DNA of 64,000 bases from Nemopilema nomurai (GCA_003864495.1 ML133503.1:992001-1056000), one strand, 5' to 3'; counted from the first letter of the stretch, positions 49,268 to 62,640 are shown. The notes: generated by a model from the letters alone, not told the origin. Program-made: numbers and translations.

Positions 49268-52200
49268 TCACGTTAGTCCAGACTTTTTCAAGTTTGCTTG
49301 TATAATTGTATTTGTAACCGCTTTGAAAACAAAATCTATGTTTTGAGTGTCAGTGGCACATGTCAAATGTACGTAGACTTCCTTATTTTCGTTCCTATTT
49401 TTTGCTAAGAATTTCTGCTTCACAAACGAGCTCGCAGGATCAAACATCATCGGTCCTAAAACACGGAAGAGAGCACATAAGTATTACACACAAAAACAAA
49501 AAATCAAGAACGCGCATTACACAATCTTAGCAACAACCACGCCACCATCAAGAGCATTGCTTCCCCCTCCCTCAAAGGGTAACTCGTTACATACACTATC
49601 TCAATGCAGGTATCTCGTCGCCGACAAAAACTACTTTAGACACTAACACTTACGACATATGCGCCAAAAAACTGCATATGCACCAAGAGAAACACCAACT
49701 ACATATGCACTAACAGAGGAGACACTAACAATATAAACATCATTATTTCCTCATGTCTAGCCTTTCAACGTGTCAATAAACAGAGCATTTATCTCAGAGT
49801 TTCAGTCGCCAAACACCTAAATCAAGCAACAGATAGCTTGTGGAAATGATTTTAGGCATAATCTAGCACAAAGAGCAGCCGATTTTAACTGGGAGTCGAG
49901 GCAATATCATCGTAAGCTAAGGCAAACATTACAATCTTAATATAACAAATAGGGTGAAACAATGGAGATAGCTCGCGAGACTCAGGGCTGCCAATTAGAC
50001 ATTGATTTCTGTTCTTTAAAAACGTGCTCACAATGGACAGACCGTGATAGTGATAAAACGGGAAATCAGATATATGAAAATACTGATTTAATTATGAAGG
50101 AGAAAGCCAAAATGCTGTTCTGAAATTAACAACAGCTTTGGAAACTTACCTGTATAATCAGGAAAACAAATTGTGATTGGTGAGAAAGGTATTTTCTCCT
50201 CGAATAGATCCTTTTTGTTCAAGAAGAGTATCACGGACGTGTCGGTGAACCATTCGTTGTTTACAATCGAGTCGAACAACTTCAAGCTTTCTACCATTCG
50301 ATTCTAGCAAGTAGAAGATATTGGGAATTGTTTATCATTTGTCAAAAACAAGTGATAAATGTAAGCAGCATTCATAGGAAAGACAGACCTGCTTAAAATG
50401 ACTATTCAGCAGAAAACACGAGTCAAGGTTAATAGTACCTGCTGTATTATGTGCAGCTAGAAAGACAAAAAAGGCCCCTAGAAACTACCAAGTCAGTACT
50501 AGCCATTCTTCAAGACGCAAACAAAACCAAATACCAAACAAAACTGGTAAACCATCAAAGCCAATTAAAACGCATCGATTAAATAAAGAATATTTACAGT
50601 AACAGAGACTTTACTTAAAAACACTAAGAGTGGGAGCAAATGAATGAATAAACATACTGTCGATTCGTCCTCGGCTAACTTGAGATCATAACAACTAAGT
50701 GCGGCGCAAAAAATAATTGCCGTCACGTCCTGGAAGCAGTGAATCCACTTCCGCCTTTCCGTTCTTTGTCCACCAACGTCGAGCAACCTGGTGTGCGGAG
50801 GAGAAAGGCTCAACCAATCACAAGTTAGTCACCAAGGAGACGACTTTTAAATCAGTCGAATCAGATTTGCAACCTTCGGCTCTTGAAAAAACCTAGATGC
50901 CTGAGGCAAACTGAATTGGATAAGCATTTGGGGCGATTGCTTGATTGATCGACTGATTGCTTTTTTAAAGTGATGCCTGCTTGAACAATCGGAATCCTAG
51001 AGTTAATACCAATTGCACTTACAAACAAGTATTTTTCTTAGCTACACTTATACTGAATTAACGGGTTGCTTTAAAAATGGACCTCAAACCACAGATTAAC
51101 TCATTACATTCTGGTTAATTGAAACATGCATTCGCTACCCACTGCAAACTGTAGAAGATATTGTTGACTGTCATAGGCAACAGGATTTCATACGAATACA
51201 TAGCTGATTGTGATTTTGTTTGATGCGTCGAGCAGCTGAAACGGACAACCGATCACTAATTCAATGGTAGAAGAGAACCATCTAGTAAACATCCACATTT
51301 TTCAATTTTACGTGGACTCTATCGCAGTGGTGCAAATTTAAACTTACCGAAAATGCAGTTTCCGAAAAGTGAACTGTATTTCCACAATGCCGATAGTCTT
51401 TACACGGGTTCTCAATATATCTTGTTCAGTGGGTCGATAGGATGGGGAACCAAGTCTTTCCAAACAATCCAGGTAGCTAGAGCAGAACAGACGTGATAAA
51501 TAGGCCGTAAAACTGATAAGGGCTTTATACATTGCTCATGTATCGGGCTTTCTTCATTAACCGGGACACCCACACAAGCGTACAGCGTAGCCTTTACCAA
51601 AATCTTGTTAAGTTTGATCGTGAAGGGGAAGATGTGCAAAATTATCAAGTGTTACTGTAGGGGACGAACGCGTTGTATGTCACCTAAAGAGAATGCACCT
51701 GATTCGTGGTCGTTGATGGATTGAAATGTAAACATTGCTATAAAAAGGACAAACATGTGAAGGCAGCTGGCACATCAAACTGCAAAGAAACCAACGCGAG
51801 AAGAATGAAAAAGACTTACTACTTCGCGGAGTCGTTGAGCTGGTATTCTCGTGATCGGAGAAAGCACTCACGGACCCCCCTGTCGCCCCATAGTCTCTTC
51901 ATGCTTTCCATTAGTTCTGCTGCAAACTGCAGGGTGTCTTCACCTCGCATGGCTGTTTCGAAAACGAGCCTCGCATCGATCTAGAATACGAGTTGGAACT
52001 TGAATGAGCTTTTGCACAACACACAACAGTTAGAAGTTAGTCTGATTTCATGCTTTACCTTTTATGCTATACTTACTACAGTCTATGTAAGGTTACAACG
52101 GTCCCTTACTACAGTTTACATAACAAGCAAATTCATGGAATAAATGCTCTGAAAGCCTTACAAGTTGTTCCAGTTGTAATGGAGTGAAATCGCTGTTTTG

Positions 52201-55200
52201 CAAAGCTACCTGGTAAACAAATACAACATACAAGACGTCATTTTATTCTCAATACTAACCCAAGCATCTACCATGCGTCCGATTTAACAAACTTTTTTGA
52301 TAGGGGAAGCAGCCAAAAACAAAAAATTAATTCGCTCTAGTATGTCCATAACTTCCCAAAGGGAATAATACGGATTTATGAACTGAAGGAATACCACAGT
52401 ATTATTTGACGATGATCATATAATACGGAGAAATACGATATCTACCAATGTAAAACTTTAGCAAAAGTAAATCAGGTTTGAGAATAAGCAATAACTACTA
52501 TAATGCATACAAGAAGCCTTTATGAAATAGCTTCTAGTAAACTTTTGAAAATATGTTTTTAAGGCAGATATCTGAAAACATCTGGCAAAACAGCCATGTT
52601 TTCACATGAAATATTTTAAACTAGCTACTGGAGATCATGACTGGCAAATAGCTTAAGCCTTGCACATAATTTGGTCATAATTAAAAGGGCTTCCCATTGA
52701 CATCTACAAAGGTTATCTTTAAGCTATAAAAAATTCATGAAAATGGAAAGCATGGTAATGGCAAATAAAATACATCTGATGGAAAAAAATTGACCCCTTT
52801 ATCCCCTGTCTTATTTCTGCTAATCTGACACATTCCCAGATAACAATTAATATTCAAATCTGATGTACTACGATTGAAAAAAGTTTTGGGTAAACATAGA
52901 ATTTAACAATGCCACCTTGGAGTAGGGGCTTTCAAATAAGCCATTCTGGAAAAATTAAGATTTTAAAAATGAAGTGAGCAAAAATCTAAAGTTTTGATTG
53001 CAAAACAATAACAAAATGCTTCAGACAATGGATGGGAAAGCTCTTTAAGTCTGTTTTGATTAACTTTGGACACACAATTAGATTATCGTTCTTGGTCCAT
53101 AATTCTGACCTTTACTAATCAGGCAAGCACCTCAAGAAAAGCTTTAGCACACCCTAGGAAAGATTGCCTCCTCAAAGTGAGCAGCCATTTTCTCACCACT
53201 CAAACAAATAAGCCATACATGACATATCAGGAAAGGATGTTTGAATAGCATCAACAGTTAGCTTAACAAAATGAATACCAGGAAAAGCACTTACAATTCG
53301 ACGTTCTTCACCAAAAGGTATATGCAGTTTTTCCATGGCTCGCAGAATGGCAATAAGAGACATGATGGCATTGCTGAAGATAACTGGCCTATATCTTCTG
53401 TAATCTTCTTCTGTAAACCCATTATCGTGAATAATTCTACAAAGACCCAAACAAAATTTGTTGAGAAAAAACCTGATGCTTGCAATATATATATATATAT
53501 ATAAACTCAAAGAAAATAATTTCAACCTAAATTACAATAGAACAATACAAACAATAGAAACCTGCCTAATACAATACACATTGTTAAAAGTGTTAAAACG
53601 CTAATTGTTATATATATATATCTGGAGTTCCATTCCGACCAAGAGTGGCTTGATACAATTGGGTAGCAGCCTTGTGAAAAGAATTTTCCTCCTGTCAGCA
53701 TTTGCCTTATGATTATACATATATATAGACTAAAATAAATAGACTATTGTGACACACCGTCTAACTAATCCCTCCGAAAAGTTGAGCACTCTAGACAGCA
53801 ATATAATAATTAATAGCAGTATAATATATATGTATATGAGGCTAAGGCTGACAGGGGGAGAATTATTTCCATATGGGAGCTACCCAATTTTATTTAACCA
53901 CACTTGGTTTCAATTGAGCTCCAGCATGCGGCTTAAAAACAATGCTTATTCCACTATTTATATGTATTTTTCTACATATCTACAAAGAATAGCATATATA
54001 CATATATACACATATAATCTTTGGATGTGAAGGTTACATGCAACCAACATCTTGCTGCAATACATTGTGTGTGCAGCGATGCAAAAAGTAATTCTGGATA
54101 CAGACAGTTTATGTTCCATTGCTGAAATTGGTTGATTCTCTTGACAAACTCTTTTACCAAACATAAGTTTAAATTGAAATTTGAAACAACAGTTGACTGC
54201 AATCAGCAAAATACTTTTTTGTCTTAAAGTAAGTCAGCAGAGTTAAAACACAGCTAAGCTCAGGGGACTGGGTGACTTAAAATTGGAAACTTTATCCATC
54301 CAATCAGGGTTGATATCAGATGTTCATGTGATTACTTCAAATATCGCTGTGTGGGGTGTGATACAAACAATGAGACCCCCATGGGATCACCTTGATGTAT
54401 ATACTTCAAATAATAGGGGCAAGCATTCAAGAAAGTACCCAAACCCAGAAAGAAAATACTGCATTTCAGTTGCAAAAACTTCATCATTTTGCGTTATCAA
54501 ATAAGTTTGAATCATGAAACCAGCATTTGTCACAAAAGTTGTTTGTGACATATGTCAATTTCTGAAAGTGACAGTTCTGGGTCAATGGTTGCATAAAAGT
54601 TGGTGGGAAGCAAGCACTGTAAACTTAAGCCAATGCTCAGCAAGGGTCACATTCCCACTTCTACAATACTAATACAGCTACCACATTCATGTGTTCTTAA
54701 AAATTGCTTTATGGCAAATATCAATCAACAGCAGCAGTAAAAAAGGTATAGTCATATTTAATTAAGAAAAGCAAATACTATTGCAGATTAACACCTATAA
54801 TATGCTTCAAATTCAATTCAAGTAACACTTACTTCATTTGCTTTACAATGGTGCTTTTTCCAGATTCTCCAGCACCTATAATAAGAAATTATCACATAAG
54901 TGTACATTTTATATTAAAAAGGTCTAAACATGGACAAGGTTGGCTGAATAGCTTTCAAAATCTACATGTTGTATTCTCCATCTGATCAACAAGTTGGAAT
55001 TTGTTTTAGATTCTAAACAAACAAAGACAGCTTCCAAAATGGCAACTTCTGTTTTCAAAAATAAGTACTCTATTGTTTAAAAATAAAATGTTGATACTGT
55101 TATGGGCTTATATCATGCCCATCCTGATAACTTTATAGCTTTTGACAATTAATTAGATATGTTGATGCAAGAAACAGAGCCACAAAATATGACACAACTT

Positions 55201-57410
55201 GATCAGATGAAATATTTTCTGGTTAATATAGCTTTGAATAATGGTTCATTAAGTTTCATGAATTCAATACAAAACATCTTAAGAATGGTCACAGTACAAT
55301 ACAACCTACACCATTGCAACCAAAAGGCTACACAGACAAATGTTAATTTGATTTCTTCAATATACACATGACTAGAATACTCTTGTCTGGTATGATGAAG
55401 ACTGCAAACTTGGCAATATAGCTTAGGCCTGGCTTCATAGAGATGTAGACTTTGCATCCTGCTTTACACACCTAACATTAGCATCTGATAACACAATATA
55501 TGGATTTGCATAAAGGCTTTTCAGATTAGATCAGTCTAGCCAAGTTGTCAAAACTACTAGTAAACAACTATTTGAAAATCCTCACTCTTTATCACCTTGT
55601 GATGCTTTCCAAGCAATTGTGGTAAGAAAACAGAAACGCTATGGCATTACTCCAATATTTTATAATATTCTGGCTTGATTTCTAGCAAGTATCACCACAC
55701 TTATTAAGAATTCTTTCTCTAAGCCAGAACAAACATAAGAAGCTGGTTGTAGCATTTAAGAGTTAAAACTTTATCAACAACAGTATATTCGTCTCTAGGC
55801 AACAAAAAAACATGAGATTTAATATTCAATTTGTTATCAAGAAAGTCAGTCTTTTTCTCAAATATGATCCCAATAAGGAGAAAACGTTTAGATTTTCCCA
55901 TGTGCAAAATGTATAGGAATATACATCACAGACAAATAGATAAATTGAAATTGAAAGAAGCTTCTCATCCAATCATGGAAATGAAATGCAGTAGCAAGTA
56001 TATACCATGGTTAGACAACTATTGAGAGGATTTGGAGCCTTAAGCTGAAAACTAAGATGCTTGCATGAAATAGTGTTATTCAAGGATTCCATGTGGTACG
56101 TTTTGTGGACAAATTTTGAACATTTGCCCAGAGAATGTGGCCATTTCCTGTTTGCACATATTTCAGACTTTGTCAAGGTTTTTATGGCTGTTAACCACAG
56201 ACACAGCTATAAGATAACAGTGCTTATTTCAAATGACTTCAGAGGAATGTGTGAATGAGGAAAAATTGTTATTTAATAAAAAAATACTCTTTGGCGATCA
56301 TTTGAGATCAAGACATTGGGGATTTATATAGTCATAGGGAATTTACAATCAATCAATCAAACAAATTTCTTAGAAGGCATCACTCCACATTAATATAACA
56401 AGTGAAAGTTTGGTACTGTCTTTGCACTTATGCATCTACAAATGACAGTTCAATTACTTCTTAATGCATGGTTGTACTGCTTGTTTGTATCCATTCAATT
56501 TAAAACAATCACACTCACAAACTTTCTGTGCCACTCAAAGGTGAAGTGATTTGTCAAAGGCATACATAGAAAATGAAACATTTAATAAAATCAAAAAAAT
56601 GCTAAAAGTTTGACACTTTGGCACTGATGTTGGCAACATACAAATATGCCTGTAAATTTTTTAACACCAACATGTCCCTTTATTTTAACCAAATGGAGAT
56701 GCTTACCTTGTATTGTATTGTTACAAAATATTATCAAAAAGGAAGAGTTCTTCTTGTCAACAATGACAGTTCTTAGAGGTGGTGAAATTACACATTTTCG
56801 TCATACATCCTTTAATAATCAACGGGCTTGCTTTTACTCAGGTACAAAAATAAGTGGAGGCAACTAACTCCATTTCAGCGGAACTTTATTTCAATTCTTA
56901 CGACTGCTCTTACTACAGCTTAGGCCACCAAATAACCTTAAGACGACATTACACATTCAAGGACGAAGGGACTCGTTGAGCCTTATGTAATTTGTCTCAT
57001 CAACGCTGGTTTTTATAACTGACATTGGTAAGTTTGAGGATTTGAAGCTAAGTATTTTGACATATGTTTTACGTTCATAGTAACCAAAGTTTTTTCCATT
57101 CGTGCTTTAGGGATGTGAGACTGCTATCATTAGGAAGCCAGTAGTCTAGTGGTGAACGATCATTGGATTATAAACACAAGCAGGTTGGTCAATTGTAGCA
57201 AATACTATCAGAAACGTCGGATAATTCCTCCACAAGTGTGCTTTCTTAAATATGGAACCAGCATGTTGAAGAAACAAGACAAAATTACACACCTAAGAGG
57301 AGCAGTTTGACTTCCTTCAGGGCCCTGTCGCCATCTTGTTTTAAGGTCTTCTCTATAGCTCTGCTGCGAGAAATGGCCTCCCTTTCCTCGACGCTTTGAC
57401 CGCAACCCAT
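49268..57410 (-). CDS. Heterotrimeric G-protein alpha subunit, Gi/o class
   Basis: This is a GTP-binding switch that relays GPCR activation at the inner plasma membrane. Eight coding exons: 57,293-57,410; 54,833-54,875; 53,295-53,436; 51,820-51,980; 51,348-51,476; 50,658-50,787; 50,150-50,303; 49,268-49,455 (118, 43, 142, 161, 129, 130, 154, 188 bp). All borders are GT-AG and the frame is unbroken, giving 354 residues, the Gi/Go length. It starts MGC, the N-myristoyl/palmitoyl site. Then come GAGESGKST (P-loop), RTRVKTIG (switch I, Arg and Mg-binding Thr kept), [16 protein letters not shown] (switch II, catalytic Gln kept), NKKD and TCATDT (guanine binding). So GTPase function should be intact. 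[13 protein letters not shown] and TICFPDYTG are Go-like, while LAEDE is Gi-like. The C-terminus is NLKKSGLT: the pertussis-toxin cysteine at -4 is Ser and the last residue is Thr. I cannot name the exact orthologue; a divergent i/o paralogue is likely. Confidence 0.96.
53480..54015. repeat. AT dinucleotide tracts in Galpha intron 2
   Basis: Several (TA)n runs: about 53,486-53,504, 53,611-53,622, 53,716-53,727, 53,824-53,836 and 53,995-54,015. These are simple sequence within intron 2 of the Galpha gene. One run begins about 50 bp upstream (on the minus strand) of the exon 3 acceptor. Confidence 0.85.
57131..57200 (+). pseudogene. tRNA-like fragment (tRNA relic or SINE head)
   Basis: TAGTCTAGTGG at 57,142-57,152 matches the Pol III A-box consensus. 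GGATTATAAACACAAG then resembles an anticodon arm, and GGTTGGTCAAT a degenerate B box (GGTTCGANTCC). Arms do not pair cleanly, so it is not a working tRNA. It lies in intron 1 of the Galpha gene. Confidence 0.3.
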
Positions 57411-60400
57411 TCGTAGTAAGAGATTTTTTCGTTAATAAAAATGACTACATCTTCTGCACGATCGAATGGGAAAAGGTTTGAGAGCTAACGTCACTTTGAT
57501 TTGCTTGCATATTTGTCACAAAGCACTTGACGCCCTTTCTTCACATTCCATTCCCCAGATTGTGAGCCCACGCGGGCTTTGCACAGCGCCGTCCTGTTTT
57601 GCGCACGCGTAAAAGCGTTGTTGACGAGAATCATCCCTGCAACATGTCAACACCTCTCCTCCACAGGAGAATTCGAATTATCGCCGCCTTCAAGCTGGCA
57701 ACAAAATATGAATCATTTATTTGGACACGAAAAACAACTGTGGGGAATTTCATTCCAATACTGAAAAATTGTTGGAGATTTGAATTGCTAATGTTGTTGA
57801 GTCGCCGAACAACTAAAATCCACTTCACTGCTAGGAGTGTTCGTTTCTTAGGGTTACCGTCACTGCTGGAATCAGACCCAGAACTGTTGTCTCGCCTAAC
57901 ACACTTTTCTCGAGGCCTTGAAACTTTGTTTTCTTTCCGAGCCTCACTCGTTTTAAGTGTTAGAGGCAGCTGATCACCTTGAAAGTAAATTTAGAAAGGC
58001 TTGAAAAGGAATTGATATGCTTTTTGGAATTGATATGGTACAAGAAAGTTGAATTCACTAATAAGAAGGATTTTTCTAGATGGACCCAAAAGTAAATCAT
58101 ATGGGTACAACCATCTCACAATCTTTATTAACCACCCGTTTTCTCTGCAAATGGCTTCAAATGGCCTCTCAATAAAGCACATTCAGACGAAAGTTTAGAA
58201 ATGCACCCTTCCAAAGTTTTAGTCAGGTTGCAAAGCTTGAGGTGACCTTTTTTTCATTGACTTATACAGTCTAATTCTTTTCTACACCAAGCTTCCGATC
58301 TCCTTACTTTTATCAAGGACTCTCTGTATAAATATTGTGACTTTACTTGATTCTTCAGGGCTCAAAACTTCAGATTCTCTAATAGAATCAAGCAATTTGA
58401 GCTTGGAACAAGCTTCTTGGTGGCTTAGAAGGAAGAATTTCTAACGCAAAAGAAGAATGACGTTTTTTGCATCCTGTATCTGCATGAATCTTTGGCAAAT
58501 TTAGCCAAATCTTCGCTAGAGTACATGCATATTTTCTCAATATATTTACTTTGATCTATTTTCATATACCAATCTTTTTGGGGGCTTGACCATGCCAAAC
58601 GAATGAAACAGCAGTATCAGAATATCGCAACTGTTCTTTGCATGCAACTATGATCTCTTTACCTACAAGACAAGCATGCATGACCAATCGCGCGTCTTTC
58701 TTTTAGTACTCATTCTGAGAGTCTTATAACACATAACAAGAGCATGAAGTAAACAACATCAAAAATGTACCATGGATACCATGTTTTGACTTTTCTCTAT
58801 AGCATCCAATAGCACCGTTTTCTTGAAAGCCACCCATGTGGGGTGGTGCATATTTAGAAAAGTCCATCTTAAATTTGCATTTAGTTATGTTTCACTCTTT
58901 TGACTAATTGTACATTGAACATTTTTTTGGCACAATTCGATTTGTAAAACGATTTTCTTACTGAAATCTGCAAACTTGTATAAATATTCATTGTTGAAAA
59001 CGGATCAAAACTTAACCCTTTTTGCCTTCGCCTTGAAAACGGAGCTTCCTGAAATCGTTAGTGAAAACGCGTTCATCCGTAAACGATCAGTGGCGCTGGC
59101 AAGGGGGGCAAGGGGGTATTTGAGCAAATAGAGGGGGAGTAGTTACCCCCAGGCGTAAAGAAAAGGGTAAACAACGAATATTTTTAATGCACTTTTTTAT
59201 CACGGGGTTTTAAATTGCAAAAATGAGAGAACCAAACCTTTTTTAAAGTCACAATTTGGCCAATATCCAATTCCTCAAAGAAGGACAGTTAGTGTCGTTA
59301 GCAATGTGAAACAACAAGGAACAAACTTTCAAAAACATCTCGCCGCCGGTTAGAACTTGGCTCTTTTCTGAGATTGTGTTTTCCCAAGGTAGAAGATCTT
59401 TGCAATGCCAATGCCTCAGCTTCCTGAATCTGACAAAATGTTAGAGCTCTTTTAGGATTCTATTCTTCAGTTGTGTATTGAAGCAATGATTTGCAACTGA
59501 GGCAAGTTATATTTCCGTTGTTTTTGCAAAATTAGCTAGATTTTGAGTTAGCTAGTAGCCTAGAAACAGCATATGCTTCAAAATTTAATTTTTGTACGCA
59601 AGGGGCAGTTCGCGGTAGGTTCTGGCAATTTTCAAAATGCACATGTTATAAGCAAGTTAGACACTTAGTATATACTACGCCTTAGTAAAAAACTGTTGGC
59701 AAGTCGACAAGGTAGTAATAGACAATAAAATTCACAACTCACGACCATTAAAACTGGGTAATAAACTAGGAATAACACCAGATGGTGCAGAGTCTTGTAC
59801 AACAATGAAGGAAGCAATTGGATGACTTGTTCTTTTGAACACTGGGGACATATCACCTACCCCAGCGCAATAAAAACAGCAATTCTTCGCGCGGAAATAG
59901 CTGAACTATATAAAGCCAATAAACAACAAAAAGTCGACGCACTCAACACCCTTAACGTGAAGGCCAACCGAACATTGATCGAGGAGCCGTCATTAAATGA
60001 TACGCCCATGGAGGGTCAGGGAGTAAGAGAAAAACAACGAACAAAATATTCGAGTATGGTTCGATAATGTAACACAGCGTTCTGATAAATTAGATATTTA
60101 TTTAGTATGGCTACTAGCTGTTTCTAAAGTCCATAAAACAATTGGATGTTGAATTTATTGAAAGATTATTACTTCTGCCATGCGACCATGCAATTTAATC
60201 AATAAATTTGTAGTTCTGTTGTTGATAAGTTTTCCGTATTTTTAAAATCAGCCAAGGGAAGTTGCGTCAATATTTCAAATAGCATATGCAAATAGCGTCA
60301 ATATTTCATACGAATGAAAAAATCTAGCTAATTCGTCAAACCAAATTAGATATTCCCAATCAAAAGAATACGCTACCTAGATCGTCAGAAGCTGCCAATG

Positions 60401-60836
60401 GGCTGCCATAAGAAAAACGAAAGAAAGGATGGCCTCTCTTGCGGAGGTGGGACATTGGTGGGAGATTGGTCAAGTACGCTTGCCACTATGCACCCAAGGG
60501 AGGCACGGCCGTTTGTATAGAGGAAAGGGGGGGATTACCGGCGAAACGGAGGTCGCATCTTGGGCAATCCTGCGGAACTTTGCCAATTCAAGGAAAGGCA
60601 AAAATTAGCATCAACATTAACCATTCCAGAATAATGTACGTCAGAAAGGGTAAGGATACATAGCGCAATGCGCATGATTGTTTCCCTTAGCAAAAGGCTA
60701 AATTACCATCTCTACAACTACCCTTACACAACAGCATTACCGCGGCTAGATTTTTGCATTAATAGAGAATGCGCTAACGTGTCCATGAATCGCCCCGAAA
60801 ATATGGGCAATCGCCAGTCGGAAAAGTTCCCTCAGG
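57411..60836. other. No firm gene; three weak candidates
   Basis: Upstream side of the Galpha gene. On the minus strand, 57,830-57,972 is an open, very hydrophilic stretch (RRDNSSGSDSSSDGNPKKR) without ATG, which could be an exon. On the plus strand, 59,822-60,067 encodes 81 residues from an ATG with a Lys/Glu-rich centre (AEIAELYKANKQQKVDALN), and 60,429-60,608 encodes 59 residues in a GC-rich patch. I recognise none of them. CAGTGGCGCTGGCAAGGGGG at 59,088 resembles a hAT-type transposon end, but no partner end was found. Confidence 0.3.
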
Positions 60837-60997
60837 AATGCTTCTCTATTAAGATTGACTGCAAGAGATAAGATAAAAGCAGGAATGTTTTCTAAGGAAA
60901 CTGGCTCGCGAAGAAATAGGCCACACTTGAACCGTAGCAAGAGTGCAAATAAACTGCATGCAAAAAGAATTTGAAAGAAAAAGGAAAATAAGAAGAA

Positions 60998-61115
60998 GCC
61001 TACAACACCAGGTGTTCCCAGGCGGTCACCCATCCAGGTACTGACCTGGCCCTACCATGCTTAACTTCGGTGATCGGACGAGAACCGGTGTATTCATGGT
61101 GGTATGGCCGTAGGC
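60998..61115 (-). rRNA. 5S ribosomal RNA, copy 1
   Basis: The minus strand reads GCCTACGGCCATACCACCAT and ends ACACCTGGTGTTGTAGGC; the two ends pair to form helix I. The internal Pol III control region is present: A box AGTTAAGCATGGTAG and C box TGGATGGGTGACCGCCTG. Downstream is TTCTTCTTATTTTCC, whose T runs should terminate Pol III. Upstream, an AT-rich TTATTTTACTTATC sits at about -8 to -21. This is the last copy in transcription direction, at the array edge. Confidence 0.97.
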
Positions 61116-61819
61116 GACATGATAAGTAAAATAATGCCTACTCTTCTTGCTTGAACAAGACAACACGTTGCTCCTTTTTGCACCAGATACAGCGGTTGAG
61201 CGACATGCGGCCAGGAAACGCACCAATCTCGCCCCTAGCGTGTGCATTTTCGTCACCTTGACGATGCTGGGAGGCAGTGTTTATGAAATCGCTGCCCTAC
61301 GAAGCGTACCCTTGTTTGAGCCAGTATTTAAATCCCCGAGAAAACGTGCTTGTCAGTAGAGGCAAGCTAACGATTGCAGCAGCAGTGGAGTAAGATGCAG
61401 CAAGGTGTCGAAAAATGCAGCAGCAACACGAACAGACGCTGTAAATTCAAGGAAAAGACAAAAACACCTCGATTCTGTGAAATCCCGAAACTTCAAAAGA
61501 TGTCCAGGTAGACCAAACTCTGCACCGACTTTGCTCGAGGTTGTCTCTCGAAGATATAACCGATCGTTGGAAATACTTTTCTTCCCGAGTGAGTTTCTGT
61601 TTAGTGGCAAATGGGCAGAAAGCAGAACACTTCTGTTGGTATGCTGTTGCGTGAAAGGCATGCTTCTCTATTAAGATTGACTGCAAGAGATAAGATAAAA
61701 GCAGGAATGTTTTCTAAGGAAACTGGCTTGTGAAGAAATAGGCTACACTTGAACCGTAGCAAGAGTGCAAATAAACTGCATGCAAAAAGAATTTGAAAGA
61801 AAAAGGAAAATAAGAAGAA

Positions 61820-61937
61820 GCCTACAACACCAGGTGTTCCCAGGCGGTCACCCATCCAGGTACTGACCTGGCCCTACCATGCTTAACTTCGGTGATCGGA
61901 CGAGAACCGGTGTATTCATGGTGGTATGGCCGTAGGC
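61820..61937 (-). rRNA. 5S ribosomal RNA, copy 2
   Basis: Same 118-bp sequence as the other copies with intact A and C boxes. The immediate 5' flank differs by one base (GAAATG on the plus strand instead of GACATG). Confidence 0.97.
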
Positions 61938-62640
61938 GAAATGATAAGTAAAATAATGCCTACTATTCTTGCTTGAACAAGACAACACGTTGCTACTTTT
62001 TGCACCAGACACACAGGTAGAGCGACATGCGGCCAGGAAAGCACCAATCTCGCCCCTAGCGTGTGCATTTTCGTCACCTTGACGATGCTGGGAGGCAGTG
62101 TTTATGAAATCGCCGCCCTACGAAGCGTACCCTTGTTTGAGCCAGTATTTAAATCCCCGAGAAAACGTGCTTGTCAGTAGAGGCAAGCTAACGATTGCAG
62201 CAGCAGTGGAGTAAGATGCAGCAAGGTGTCGAAAAATGCAGCAGCAACACGAACAGACGCTGTAAATTCAAGGAAAAGACAAAAACACCTCGATTCTGTG
62301 AAATCCCGAAACTTCAAAAGATGTCCAGGTAGACCAAACTTTGCACCGACTTTGCTCGAGGTTGTCTCTCGAAGATATAACCGATCGTTGGAAATACTTT
62401 TCTTCCCGAGTGAGTTTCTGTTTAGTGGCAAATGGGCAGAAAGCAGAACACTTCTGTTGGTATGCTGTTGCGTGAAAGGCATGCTTCTCTATTAAGATTG
62501 ACTGCAAATGATAAGATAAAAGCAGGAATGTTTTCTAAGGAAACTGGCTCGCGAAGAAATAGGCTACACTTGAACCGTAGCAAGACTGCAAATAAACTGC
62601 ATGCAAAAAGAATTTGAAAGAAAAAGGAAAATAAGAAGAA

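Noticed and set aside
51706..51984. Plus-strand open frame of 92 codons
   Set aside because: It is antisense to Galpha exon 4, whose minus-strand translation is clearly the conserved protein.
57599..57973. Plus-strand open frame of 124 codons upstream of Galpha
   Set aside because: It begins at TTG rather than ATG and shows no domain. The opposite strand looks more protein-like, though that is also unproven.
61116..61819. Possible spliced-leader or U-snRNA gene in the 5S spacer
   Set aside because: I looked for U1, U2, U4, U5 and U6 core sequences and an Sm site (AATTTTTGG-like) next to a hairpin and found none.
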